Under the pieces are notes generated by a model, which was given only the letters and a program-made list of their open reading frames with translations, made no database searches and was not told the DNA's origin. Shown in pieces: positions 35,621 through 46,357 of a stretch of 64,000 nt of DNA. Positions within the stretch are counted from its first letter, which is position 1. Each line of letters opens with the position of its first letter. The stretch spans positions 291,919 to 355,918 of the forward strand of contig NW_022985173.1 in the NCBI RefSeq assembly GCF_010093535.1, in the 5' to 3' direction. Position numbers and translations under genes: made by a program. The stretch is from Lindgomyces ingoldianus. Its lineage: Eukaryota; Ascomycota; Dothideomycetes; Pleosporales; Lindgomycetaceae.

Positions 35621-37105
35621 TATAGTATCTAGCCAGTATTCCATCAGTAGAATTACAAGGGCCCGTACCTCTGAGAAGAAATAGACCAAAGCGCTGTGCA
35701 CAGCCTGGCAAATAATTAGTATCTTCTAGAAGCTGTGTCCAATATTCTCGAACGCTGTTAGGGTCGCCCCAAGAAGAACAATTCATTAGCCCACTATACT
35801 GAGCTGACTCCAAAGGACAGGATGATTATCGGAGAGATCTCGGCGGGGATTAAATGTATGGTCGCGTCCAAGCATAACGAATGGAACACGAGGAAGAGAG
35901 TTATAAAAGCAACCCCAAAGCCGAGGCCGGCCCTGTTCGTTGATCTTGTCTCTGCAAACAATGCCAGCAAGGCCGCCCCTACGGATAGGAAGACACAGAG
36001 ATATGCGCACCCCGTAATGACAAACTTCCTTCGACAGAACATGGTCGATTAAAGTCCCGATTGGGGAGGTTTCCTGGTACTGTTATGAAGAAACATCTGA
36101 CCAAGAGTAGTGATAACTTCTTGTTTATTCCCAAGCCGTTATAGAATGTGGTTTGGTAGTTATTCATGACGAGCACTCTCGTGAACCGATTTCTAGCTTG
36201 GACAAGGAAGCCAAGGGCACGCCGCTTGCGGAAGTTTCGCCTTGAGAATGCAACCCGAGCCTGCTCGAGGAACCCCACGGCAACATGCTCTCGTTCGAAG
36301 GAGATTTTTTCTATCATTTGGCGGAATTCGGTTTAGGCGTAGATATCTTCTGGATCCCTTTTGTTCACGTGTAACCGTCCAGCTGTATTCCATGCCTCCT
36401 GTTCCCGGCCTTTGACAAAGGAGCCAACGTGGAGAATAATAAAGGGAGAATATGCTAATGAAGAGGATGATGGCTATACTTTCTTGTGTAGCAAGGGGAA
36501 GCGCCACTGGAAGGGGGTATTGGTTGAAAGCTGCATCCGTCGTTGATGAATTCAGTGAGGGAGTAAGATGGATCAATAAACACTCCGTGTAAGCTTACTA
36601 TCATCCCTCTCCACTCTACCGGCGATACTTTAGGCTCTTGCGGCATTAGCAGTCAGGCGGTCTCAAAAGCCTCGAGTTCTTTTTACTTGATGAAGAGGGA
36701 CAAAAGTGACGACTGACGACAAACATAGGAATATTCACTAAGCTAATCATCAATGACGCCTCTAAATGGTAAGAAGGCAACCTATCTGTATGCATCGTTT
36801 CCGTTCTCAGTATTGTACTACATGTGGTAGGTGCAACTGAAAACGCCTCCTATAGAGTATATGCATTTATTCAGGCCTATGATGGAATCTGAGTACGGCG
36901 ACACTACCACAAGGCACATGCCATTGTACCATCCTAGAATGCCTAGAGAGGGATAGTGGGGACCGCACATACGAACACCGATGATTGTAGCACTGATCGT
37001 GGATGGGTAACTACAGGAGAGGCCTCCGAACGCGACAAAGAGAGCAACGGTGGAGTTCCACACATACCAGGCTCGAGGAATAATGTACCTGTTTTATCAT
37101 GTGAC
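35612..37105 (-). pseudogene. Broken MFS sugar-transporter gene
   Basis: Minus-strand frames can be laid along the sugar-porter fold in order. Near 37075-36820 are RAWYVWNSTVALFVAFGGL and IIGVRMCGPHYPSLGILGWY. At about 36520-36330 are LPLATQESIAIILFISIFSL and YYSPRWLLCQRPG (the PESPRWL element). At 36310-36090 are VEKISFEREHVAVGFLEQAR-like and RALGFLVQARNRFTRVLVMN. At 35960-35840 is LCLDATIHLIPAEISP, where PAEI is the family motif. The end, 35790-35612, has FENIGHSF, LVYFFSEV and a final WLDTIDEK. Successive blocks lie in different frames with internal stops, so no functional product is possible. The family is sugar porter (hexose or disaccharide); the substrate cannot be told. Confidence 0.8.
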
Positions 37106-37505
37106 TCTTCTATCTTATTCTGCGGTACGAGTCTTTAGGAGGGGCGAAGCCAAGCGGACGAGGATTCAAAGGTGACGCAAATAAGTTGAGCCGAATCTGT
37201 ACTAATGTAAGGGCTTGTAGGTGAACAAGACGCCCTCTAGGGCTTGAGTACTTGCTAGAGATAAAGATGGGATCGGCGTAGCACAGGACACACCCGTTAG
37301 AACCTATAAGAGTGAAGTGTTGTGGCTCCGTTCACCTCAAGGAGTGGAAGATATTACTGATCAACCATGCCCGTTGGGATTAACTCGAAAAGTACAACGT
37401 GGAGCAGGGAATGGCGCAACAGAATCCCCTTACCAAATTTCCATTTAGCCTATACATAAGCGCCATATAGGCTGTTTAAGACAAACTTCTACCTTCAGGG
37501 TCCGT
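37106..37505. other. Spacer, relic to MITE
   Basis: 400 bases between the transporter relic and the MITE's target duplication. Nothing recognised. Confidence 0.4.
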
Positions 37506-37537
37506 GCTCTGTACAGCGTGCCTAACAGCCCGTACTG
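37506..37537. repeat. MITE left end: TSD and TIR
   Basis: GCTCTGTA (37506-37513) followed by the 24-bp left TIR (37514-37537). Confidence 0.82.
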
Positions 37538-38064
37538 TACGATTAGGAGATTTTGAGGCCTGTGCGGACGAGATGTCCTGTACGTACGTACGGTCGTGAG
37601 GGGTAGAGGCAACGGTACGAACAGTAACGGCACCGTTTGAGGTGAGCTGTACGGGTAGTACTGTACGATTGATGTGCGTCATAACAATTGATACGCCATA
37701 CTATAGAAGAGGCAGAGTCAAACGTCTGATAGCTCCTTGTAAGGCTATTTTCCCTAGTAACGTGGGCAGCAAGAGCCAGGAGCTCGCTCCTCACTTAATA
37801 GGCATTATTCAGATTCTGATGAGCTATACTATCTAGATGGACAGGAAATGTCCCCTAGGAGCAGCTGAATTGGCTCCTCAGGGCAGCTACTCCGGCAAGG
37901 GCCCTCCAAAACACCTAAAAGGTAACTGTACGCCGTACTACAGGCAGTACCCAGGCCAACAGCTATCGTACGGGCCGACAGAAGATCGCTGTACGATCGT
38001 ACGGCTCAAATCAACCGTACACCGTATTCAGTACTGTCAGTAGTACGGCCTATTGGGCACGCTG
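37514..38064. mobile_element. hAT-like MITE, 551 bp
   Basis: The ends are imperfect inverted repeats: bases 37514-37537 match the reverse complement of 38041-38064 at 20 of 24 positions, starting CAGCGTGCC. The element is flanked by a perfect 8-bp direct repeat GCTCTGTA (37506-37513 and 38065-38072). A CAG start and 8-bp duplication are typical of hAT elements. The interior has no coding potential. Near both ends it is packed with GTAC/CGTAC palindromes (about 18 GTAC sites, for example TGTACGTACGTACGG and TGTACGATCGTACGG), like the subterminal transposase-binding repeats of hAT elements. It shows no strong RIP decay. Its ends differ from those of the large hAT in this window, so that element would not be its autonomous partner. 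Confidence 0.82.
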
Positions 38065-38072
38065 GCTCTGTA
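38041..38072. repeat. MITE right end: TIR and TSD
   Basis: The 24-bp right TIR (38041-38064) is followed by GCTCTGTA (38065-38072). Mismatches with the left TIR fall at positions 10, 13, 16 and 24 from the end. Confidence 0.82.
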
Positions 38073-38405
38073 GACTCAGACCATGCGATGTCATTTGCCT
38101 GTAAGATTGGTATTAACAGGTGTTTTTCCTGGAGACTGGACATCACATAAGCTTTAACAGATTTGAGAATCAAATAGTGGTAAGGACTTCAAGGCCCGAT
38201 TGCTAGCCGTCAGCCACCTGCCTCTATATGGAGGATCAAGATAGACTATCTGGAGCTCCTTTTGGCCTGGTGCAACTGTTCGGTTATCTTTATACCTGGA
38301 GCTTCCAATAGTTGCCGAAAATCGCCAGGGTGGTTTTCCAACGTTTTTAAGATGAGGGAAAACGCTTGGGTCGGTAGTTTAAGTCTCTGTGGTAGGTGGG
38401 TTTGT
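38073..38405. other. Downstream of prefoldin gene
   Basis: 333 bases between the MITE and the prefoldin stop. I see only probable 3' UTR. Confidence 0.4.
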
Positions 38406-38885
38406 TCAGCTTCCTCCTCCGCGAAGTACTTGTTCGAGACTTTGCTTGCTATTTTGATAGGTCTTCTCCAAGTAGTCCTGCTTCTTCTCCAAGTTCGACA
38501 TGTCTGATTTGAGTTCATCACTCTCGAATGAGATCCTCTTCTGCACCTCCGGAATGGGGGTGCAAACAAACCTGCACCGAATGGGTTAGAAAGGTACCAA
38601 ATACCGAAAGAGAGGACAAAACTCACATTTTACCAACGCCCTCATAGACCTTGGTATCCTCTGGCAGTGACCCTACTTCACTGGCTGTCAACTGAAGCAT
38701 ACGATTCTCTCGGTTCTTGACGGCCATTTGTTGTCGGACAATGGCAAGTTGCTGCTCGGCAAAGGCCTTCTTCTGACCTATCTCCCGCAAAATCTAGGGG
38801 AACGTATCTGATCAGTCTCGAGTACGTTATGCCGAGCAAAGACGTAAATGCTCACTTTTTGCAGGGCCTCGTTAGGAATCGACAT
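38406..38885 (-). CDS. pfd1: Prefoldin subunit 1 (beta-type)
   Basis: Three exons, 38885-38856, 38793-38627 and 38571-38406, encode 120 aa, the usual length. Introns are 62 and 55 nt. The first exon codes for only MSIPNEALQK. The protein has the beta-prefoldin plan: an N-terminal coiled coil (KAFAEQQLAIVRQQMAVKNR), the central strand segment (KVYEGVGKMFVCTPIPEV) and a C-terminal coil (MSNLEKKQDYLEKTYQNSKQ). Prefoldin is the cytosolic hexamer that passes nascent actin and tubulin to the CCT chaperonin. Several long open frames cross this locus only because the introns are open; the spliced model fits the family throughout. Confidence 0.9.
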
Positions 38886-39307
38886 GATGAGTTATTGGTA
38901 GTGTCTTTCGAGGCTGTTTGAGGTTGAGGTGCAGAGTCAAGCGTTGCTTGGCACTTCGGAGAGCTGAGGGAATTGCAGGGATCGCTGGTAGCATGTAATT
39001 GGCTGACAGAACAGGTTCAGTTAGCCATGACGGAATAGCAGGTGAGGGCAGGTGAGGGAAGGTGAACAAAAGTTTCTCTCGTCTCACACAATCCTACTCA
39101 GCTCCTCTTCAATTTTACTCAAGGACGGGCTTATTCACCGCCCACTATTCATAACATGGTTCGTTTTACGAATGTGCTGTAGCTCAACGATGTGCATTCC
39201 GAACACTCCGGACCTTGGAATACATAGTACATTGCTGGCTCCTACACTCTCCTTCGCTATTCCACTACCCTCAACATTGGCATTTCTTCTATATTGCTAC
39301 GACCAAC
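38886..39307. promoter_or_regulatory. Divergent promoter, pfd1 / ceramidase
   Basis: 422 bp between two divergent start codons. There is a short GGCAGGTGAG-type direct repeat near 39040-39060. No operator can be named. Confidence 0.45.
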
Positions 39308-40460
39308 ATGGCTTCCAGGATATTCTCTTGGCTTCCCTCTATTCCATACCCACCCTCTCAGGACGGCCGGTGGTCACCTGTGACCTCTACCTTAAACTGG
39401 TGTGAAGAAGTCAGTTTTCTAGCATTCAAACTGCTTCTTACGCGCTTACCAGGCCATAGGACTACTATGCAACCATTTACGCCGCCGAGATTGTAAATAC
39501 CTTGACCAATCTCCTGTTCATGTACCTCGCCGTTAAAGGCATCGACAATTGCCTGACAAACGGACACGACCGCATATTCTTGGTTACCTTTGCCGGATAT
39601 TTAATTGTCGGCACTGGAAGTTTTCTATTTCATGCCACCCTGAAATGTACGTCACCATCTCGAGGAAATCCCACACGAATTGAATGGCATCTGGGGCTTA
39701 TGTGACCTCTAGACCCCATGCAGCTTGTCGACGAACTGTCTATGATTTATACTACATGCCTTATGTGTTATGCTACTTTTTCTTATCGCAAGTCTAGACG
39801 ATTCGCGACGGGCCTGGCCGTATTCCTGGTTTGCATGGCCCTGTTCATCACACTGTATTACCACTACCTACAAGACCCGACGTTCCACCAAAACGCGTAC
39901 GGTCTTCTCACAGCAATCGTGCTATTCCGGAGTGTGTGGATAATGGAGATCAATATTCGCCCCAAATTCCGTTCGCAAGAAAGGGAAGCAGCAAACCCCC
40001 GACCGAACAGAGGACCTCAGGCTGCGCAGGACCAGGAAGATCTAAGAGACGAGGAGATTCTGCGCCAGATGTGGACCATGATTGCGTGGGGGTTGAGTAT
40101 TTTCATGGGAGGGTTTGCCATTTGGCAGCTGGATAATGTGTTCTGTCCAACGCTGATAAGATGGCGGAGACAAATCGGGTTGCCATGGGGTATAGTCCTT
40201 GAGGGACATGGCTGGTGGTGAGTCTCCTGCATCCATGGATAGGATTTTCGACTGACGCATGATTGTGGAGGCATCTGATGACTGGGGTAGGGGCATATTT
40301 CTATATTGTGTGGGGAATCTGGCTCCGGCATTGTTTGAATTACAGGCAAGATGACTACGAGCTGGTATGGCCACGGTTGACTTCGATGCCGGTTGTCGTC
40401 AAGCACCGAACACGGCATGCCAACGGGTACCACAACGGCTCAGCGAAGAAACTGGAATAG
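39308..40460 (+). CDS. ypc1: Alkaline ceramidase (Ypc1/Ydc1 type)
   Basis: Four exons, 39308-39409, 39460-39646, 39713-40217 and 40271-40460, encode 327 aa. Introns are 50, 66 and 53 nt. Splices restore TSTLNWCEEDYYATIYAAEI, the family N-terminus, and FHATLKYPMQLVDELSMIY, which holds the catalytic His and the following Asp of the CREST fold. The zinc His pair is near GHGWWHLMTGVGAYFYI in exon 4. Seven membrane segments are evident. Family reaction: hydrolysis of (phyto/dihydro)ceramide to sphingoid base and fatty acid in the ER, with weak reverse activity. The intron 3 acceptor (TTGTGGAG) is pyrimidine-poor, but it is the only one that keeps the GWWHLMTG motif. Confidence 0.92.
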
Positions 40461-40831
40461 GACGGGGCCATGTTTGCTCAATGGGATCTATATCTGGGGC
40501 GTTGGATCTGAACTGACTAGGATGATGGTGGAGAATAGACAGGTCATTCCCGGGATATGTCATGGAAAGCGCATTGGATTCTCCTACTGCGATCTATGGA
40601 GTGGTGGTGTGTTTTGCTGCCGGGAGCGAGGGCTGGTGCCTGTTGTCGCGTAGAGAGGTTAGCGCAAGGTCCGTGCGCGTTTACCCACAACACACGGGCT
40701 GCAGGTCTTCTTGACCGCTTCCTCCTCTCGACCTCCACTCCACGAACGCTCCACCCAACAGCTCTTCTTCTCCAGCTCATCTCGCATTCTCAGCTTCAGA
40801 ACGCCCCCTTATCTAGTTTTCTCCTTCCAAC
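40461..40831. other. Beta-tubulin upstream region
   Basis: 371 bp between the ceramidase stop and the beta-tubulin ATG. The last 130 bases are CT/CA-rich (TCTTCTTCTCC, CTCCTTCCAAC), typical of strong fungal promoters and leaders. Confidence 0.5.
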
Positions 40832-42534
40832 ATGCGTGAGATTGTACGTACACCTCCCACCCGCAAATTTCTCTCGCGCGTCCCCTGAAACCAAACGCGG
40901 GGCACCACCACCACCTCACCACCACTACCACAACATAGGAAGAACACAGCTAACCTCGAGTCTTTTGAGCGAATAGGTCCACCTCCAGACCGGCCAGTGC
41001 GTAAGTTGCCCTAAAGCCGACATTTTGACACTACATCTGACAACTGCTAGGGTAACCAAATTGGTGCTGCCTTCTGGTGTGTCAATCCGAGCAAGAATCA
41101 CATCTACATTGGACTACAACTAACTTCACCTGCACGACAGGCAAACCATCTCGGGCGAGCATGGTCTCGATGGCTCCGGCGTGTGAGTATTTCCGCTCCC
41201 CATACCGCCAAATCTGTTTTGGTGGCTGTTAACTGACTGCATGTAGCTACAATGGCACGTCGGATCTCCAGCTCGAGCGCATGAACGTCTACTTCAATGA
41301 GGCGTCGGGCAACAAGTTCGTTCCTCGCGCCGTCCTCGTCGACTTGGAGCCCGGCACAATGGACGCCGTCCGTGCTGGCCCTTTCGGACAGCTCTTCCGC
41401 CCCGACAACTTCGTCTTCGGCCAGTCTGGTGCTGGCAACAACTGGGCAAAGGGCCATTACACCGAGGGCGCTGAATTGGTCGACCAGGTCCTTGATGTCG
41501 TCCGTCGTGAGGCCGAAGGCTGTGACTGCCTCCAGGGTTTCCAGATCACCCATTCGCTCGGCGGTGGCACCGGTGCCGGAATGGGCACCTTGTTGATCTC
41601 CAAGATCCGCGAGGAGTTCCCAGACCGCATGATGGCCACCTTCTCCGTCGTGCCATCCCCCAAGGTCTCGGACACTGTCGTTGAGCCCTACAACGCCACC
41701 CTTTCCATCCATCAGTTGGTTGAGAATTCTGACGAGACCTTCTGCATTGATAATGAGGTACGTACCGCACTAATGTCGTATTGTAGGCTAAGCTAACTGT
41801 CTCAGGCTCTGTATGATATCTGCATGAGGACCCTCAAACTCAACAACCCCTCATATGGTGACTTGAACCACCTCGTCTCGGCTGTCATGTCCGGCGTGAC
41901 CACCTGCCTGCGTTTCCCTGGCCAGCTTAACTCCGACCTTAGGAAGTTGGCTGTCAACATGGTTCCGTTCCCTCGCCTCCACTTCTTCATGGTCGGATTT
42001 GCGCCTCTGACTAGCCGTGGCGCCCACTCATTCCGAGCCGTCACTGTCCCAGAGCTCACCCAACAGATGTTCGACCCCAAGAATATGATGGCTGCTTCCG
42101 ACTTCCGCAACGGTCGCTACCTGACCTGCTCTGCCATCTTCCGTGGCAAGGTCTCCATGAAGGAGGTCGAGGACCAGATGCGCAACGTCCAGAACAAGAA
42201 CACTTCCTACTTCGTCGAGTGGATTCCCAACAACGTCCAGACCGCTCTTTGCTCTATTCCTCCACGTGGACTCAAGATGTCCTCCACCTTCGTTGGCAAC
42301 TCGACCTCGATCCAGGAGCTGTTCAAGCGTGTTGGTGACCAGTTCACTGCTATGTTCCGTCGCAAGGCTTTCTTGCATTGGTACACTGGCGAGGGTATGG
42401 ACGAGATGGAGTTTACAGAGGCTGAGAGCAACATGAACGACTTAGTTTCTGAGTACCAGCAGTACCAGGAGGCGGCTGTCTCCGAGGGCGAGGAGGAGTA
42501 CGATGAGGAGGCCCCGCTTGAGGAGGAAGTTTAG
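40832..42534 (+). CDS. tub2: Beta-tubulin
   Basis: Six exons, 40832-40843, 40977-41000, 41051-41076, 41141-41182, 41247-41757 and 41806-42534, give exactly 447 aa, the canonical length. The first four exons are tiny (12, 24, 26 and 42 nt), the classic layout of ascomycete benA/tub2. MREI, the tubulin signature GGGTGAGMG and the acidic tail ([16 protein letters not shown]) are present. Positions tied to benzimidazole response carry the usual sensitive-type residues: His6, Tyr50, Phe167, Glu198 and Phe200. The product pairs with alpha-tubulin in microtubules. Coding bias is stronger than in the neighbours (C-ending codons), as expected for high expression. Confidence 0.98.
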
Positions 42535-43153
42535 ATCAATGCCTGATCTCGAGATACCATACCGAGTTTTGTTTGGTGTTGAGGGCTGGAGACATGGTGG
42601 ACAGATGCGATTACTCTGATTCGTCCTGCTCTAGATGTCTTGGCCGCATTCGATCGGGTGAAGAGGATGTGGGCGCGAATTGTTTGTTTGTTCCTGCCCC
42701 TAATACACCTGTGAAGGATGCACCTTGAGTATTCTTTGAGAGTAGGAGCGAGACTCTTGTTAATGGAAAAGATTGTTCTCATCATTCAGTGTCTTGGCAA
42801 CTGTCAATAATGAAAGTGCAAACCCTCTCGTATGTGATGTAATATAAGGTGAGCCAAGAGTGTCTTGTGTCGCGGGGACAGAAGGAAGCACCTTCGAATG
42901 CTTAAGAATTTTCCACCAAAGCTCTGCAATTCCTATGCGGAGGCAGTTGAATACCCGCAACGCCGCCGCTATGTATCCCACTGATATGTTGAATCGAAAG
43001 TTACCTCCATGTAAGAGTACGCCAAGCAATATATCAGCTACGCTGACACACGCATCTAATGTCTCGCCACCGATCCGCCGCTTCATCGCACATACTCTAG
43101 CCCCATTCCTATCTGCCTATTCCATCATTAGGGTCTGTACTCTTCACAGCTCT
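42535..43153. other. Convergent intergenic region
   Basis: 619 bp between the beta-tubulin (+) and OPI3 (-) stop codons. It should hold both 3' UTRs. The 42860-43276 plus-strand frame is antisense to OPI3 and has no motif. Confidence 0.5.
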
Positions 43154-44049
43154 TCACAGAGCCTTGCTTCCCGCCTTCTTCCTCCCCTCGTCCCTCTTCC
43201 TATAAATCATCCCGGTAAAAGGATCCTCGTACTGCCGAGCCACAGTATACATCGCAGCGACAAACACGGTGAGTAACACGCCCGCTGGTTTCCCCTTCCA
43301 GAGCGCGGCGGCTAGGAAGGACAGCGTGGACCCGTGGTACATGGGTGCGTCGGTCACGTTGAAGGGGAAGCTGGTTACGGGCGCGTCCATCAGGATCCCA
43401 AAGTAGTCCCCTAGATAGGTGCCTGTGATACCGAGGGCGTACATAGAGGTTAGCACGAGGACATTGCCGGTTATGAAGAGTGGGATCGCGGAGTATTGGA
43501 CTACGGGAGTGGAGAGGAGGGGGGAGGAGGGTTGCGCCGAGAGGGCGCGGTCGTATCTACATATGGGGATTGGGGGTCAGCGAGTGATTTTGTGAAGGGG
43601 GGCTAGAAATGGAGGGGCAAGTCATACAAGACATCCCTAACGATCCCCAGCGAGAAAATCGATACCGCAAGCGCATAGCATCCGAGTCTCGAGTTCCCAC
43701 CAAACAGCTTCGTAATGAGCTTGTTATGATATTCTGCATTCCAACTGCTGTTAGCATCATGTCTTCCCAACCGGCTAGTTTCTCTAAAGAGCCTCCAAGT
43801 CTTCAGTGAAGCTCCGGAAGGAATGTGTACCTTGACGAGCGGCGATACTAGAGCATAGTATAAGCTTTGGATATCTGAGATAGAGGTAGAGGCAGAGATG
43901 GCATACTTCCAGAAGGTGGGGTTGAAGACAATTGTGGCTGCAGAGACTGTTTACCGTGTCAATAAGCAGCCACTTTGTTAAGCTCCAACAAAAGGGCAAC
44001 AAAACTCACTCCAGAAGCTAGGCTGGCTGAAATCGATGAGGTCGCTCAT
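43154..44049 (-). CDS. opi3: Phospholipid N-methyltransferase Opi3
   Basis: Five exons, 44049-44010, 43946-43907, 43847-43831, 43733-43628 and 43556-43154, encode 201 aa, the family length. Exon 3 is a 17-nt microexon: it supplies IAARQ, so the joined product reads FNPTFWNIAARQEYHNKLIT as in other Opi3 proteins. Skipping it breaks the frame. Later signatures are ALAVSIFSLGIVRDVLYDRA and YLGDYFGILMDAPVTSFPFN. Four membrane helices are predicted. Family reaction: the last two SAM-dependent methylations from phosphatidyl-monomethylethanolamine to phosphatidylcholine, in the ER. Every junction is GT-AG and in phase. Confidence 0.93.
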
Positions 44050-44582
44050 TATGAAAGGCTCTTAGAAGAATTAAAACTCCGTAGGAACAGTAGGAGAGGC
44101 GGTTAGGAGGATCTCTAGTTCCAGGGGTGTCGATGCAAAAAAACTGAATGCATCGACTTGGGGAAAGGGCTTGGTGGTGTTTTCGGCACCTGCGCGCCGT
44201 AGCGAAAACGTCATTCTTCGCTTGATGTATCTTAACATCTACATTAAATATGCTCGCAACATCATCGGTGCAGGGGTTTTCTGCGCAGTATTTTCTCGCA
44301 ATAATATTAAATGAAGGTGTATCGTACAGCACTTATTCACATTTCCCCGTGAAACCGTGCAAATTCCCACGTACCTCACACACAAAGCCGTTAACCCGTG
44401 TGGCAATAAACCAGCCTAGTTCATTCCGCCAACCGCCCCACCGTTTCCCAGTTCTGATTTGATAAGATAGCAAATGCGCATCCCTGAAGAATGGAGGCAG
44501 TAAGTCCATCTTACCGTAATGATGATAAATGATGATGAAATCGAATGAAGATGTCTATCCATGACAAGATCTCCCTGATCAC
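44050..44582. other. OPI3 promoter region
   Basis: 533 bp between the OPI3 start and the stop of the next minus-strand gene. No feature recognised. Confidence 0.45.
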
Positions 44583-46357
44583 TCACAATCCGTTTGTATC
44601 ACAGGAGAAGGGTCCACCGAACCCAGCCGTGTGGTAGCCATCGACTATGGATTGAACGGAAGCCTGGAGAGACATTAGCACCATATAGAAATAGGGACGG
44701 GCGGATGAGAACATACGTAAGTTCCGGCAGACAAGAAGAGCAGTCCGATCAGACAGAGGATAATATTGAAGATGAATCCAAACCACGACTTCAAACCGCG
44801 CGATTTGTAGAATCCGGGCCCGTAGTCTGCGTACCGCATTCGCAGGTACGCCACGCCCCAGAAGATGAAGCCGAAGAAAGAGTCGAAGAGAGAGCTCATC
44901 AGCGAGAGCAAGTCCGAAAAGAATGGAATCACCTCGGCAATGATGAAGGCTAGGATCCAGAGGATAGCAAGGATACCAGCCCAGGTAGCCCAGCCCGCAA
45001 AGGTGTGGTCGCTCATATGCCGAGTGCCCTTGAAGAAGCGGAAGAAAATGAAGCGAGCCGAGACAGATGCATACAAGACACCTAAAAAGATAAGAGTCGG
45101 GATCATGAAGGAGAAGGACACCTTCAGATAAAGCTCGTTTCCAAGCGAACCGAAAGCCGGGGCGGTATTGTAGTTCGTGCCAGTGTACGCATACACGATG
45201 GCTCCTACCAAGCTAAACACAATGACCTCAGCGATTGTGACAGCCCACAACGCCTTAGGAAAATCTTTCGGTTCCTTCATCTCCGCAATGAAACTCGGAA
45301 TTGTGATCTGGCCAATGAAGGTGTAGCTAATATTCATGAATGCATTCATTCCGGCGACGAATGTGGTTCCTGCGGCTGGGACGGCCAGCACCGTAGGCTC
45401 GCCAAATTTGGGGTAGCCTTTTGGATGGTCCTCGATACCAGCGAAGATGGTAGCTAGCAGTACCGAAATGAACGTGAAGAAGGCAGAGAAAGTAGCAACC
45501 TTCGCAAGCGTGGAGAATGTCCGTGGTAGCGAGCAGATCCAGCTGATGACAGCTACAATAGCGGAGAATCCAATGGTGCACACGCTGTGGTTTGTCATAG
45601 TATTGAGATACTTGGCACCAACGAGGCAGTGAAAGCCCTTTATCGGTAAGTTCTTGTTCAGTAATTTCAATCAAAGGGCATACCTGGATGAAGGTATTGT
45701 TGAGGATAAACATGACTGCAGTGAACCACCAAGCTGAGCGTTGCTGAAAGAACAGCATCTCTCCAACGTCGCAGACATCACGAAGTTCGGGATGGCGCAG
45801 ACAAAACTCCCTACTAGGAGTTAGTATTTGGGATTTAGGTCCCGATGAATAGGTTGCTTACCAGACGACTAAGGATGTGTACAAGACTAAGCCAGCGACC
45901 ACGACAGTCAAGATCAAGCCAGGCACAAGACCAAGAACCGAGTAAGAGTAAGGGAATGACATGATAGCCAGACAAATGTACTCAGAAAACAGCAGCGCTG
46001 CAGTCTGGGCATCAGATCAGCATTGGTCATGGAGTTCACCATAGCCGACGGAATTGGAAAGACTTGACCACGCCATAGGCGGAGGGTAAGGAAACATACT
46101 TTGGGCCAGCTGCAAGTACGATACTTGATGGCATTCTCGGCCTCCATTTCAATCTGTTTTCCAACAGTGAGACCCGTCGCATCCTCCTCTTGCTCCATGT
46201 CTTTGCCATCGATGCGGCGCATGCGACGAGGAGCTCGGCGCTGGTCCTCAGAATCATAGAATGGTGGAGAGTCGGCATTAGGGCTCTCGGTCTTCTTGTC
46301 AATATCACTCATGCTGGGGTCCTTCTCGGGCTTCGAGCTGAAGAATCCTAACGCCAT
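44583..46357 (-). CDS. AAAP-family amino-acid transporter (Mtr-like)
   Basis: Five exons, 46357-46100, 46004-45862, 45810-45684, 45637-44717 and 44663-44583, encode 509 aa. The cytosolic N-terminus is acidic and charged. About eleven membrane segments follow, beginning at TAALLFSEYICLAIMSFPYS. Typical Aa_trans stretches include FILNNTFIQGFHCLVGAKYL, FMNISYTFIGQITIPSFIAE and MKEPKDFPKALW. The last exon ends in a short tail (GFGGPFSCDTNGL). The best-known relative is the Neurospora neutral and aromatic amino-acid permease Mtr. The substrate here is not determined. The upstream in-frame codon at 46531 is GTG, so I start at the ATG at 46357. Confidence 0.9.

Noticed and set aside
36193..36576. 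127-codon minus-strand frame as an intact small gene
   Set aside because: It is one frame-block of the broken sugar transporter; the neighbouring blocks continue the same fold in other frames.
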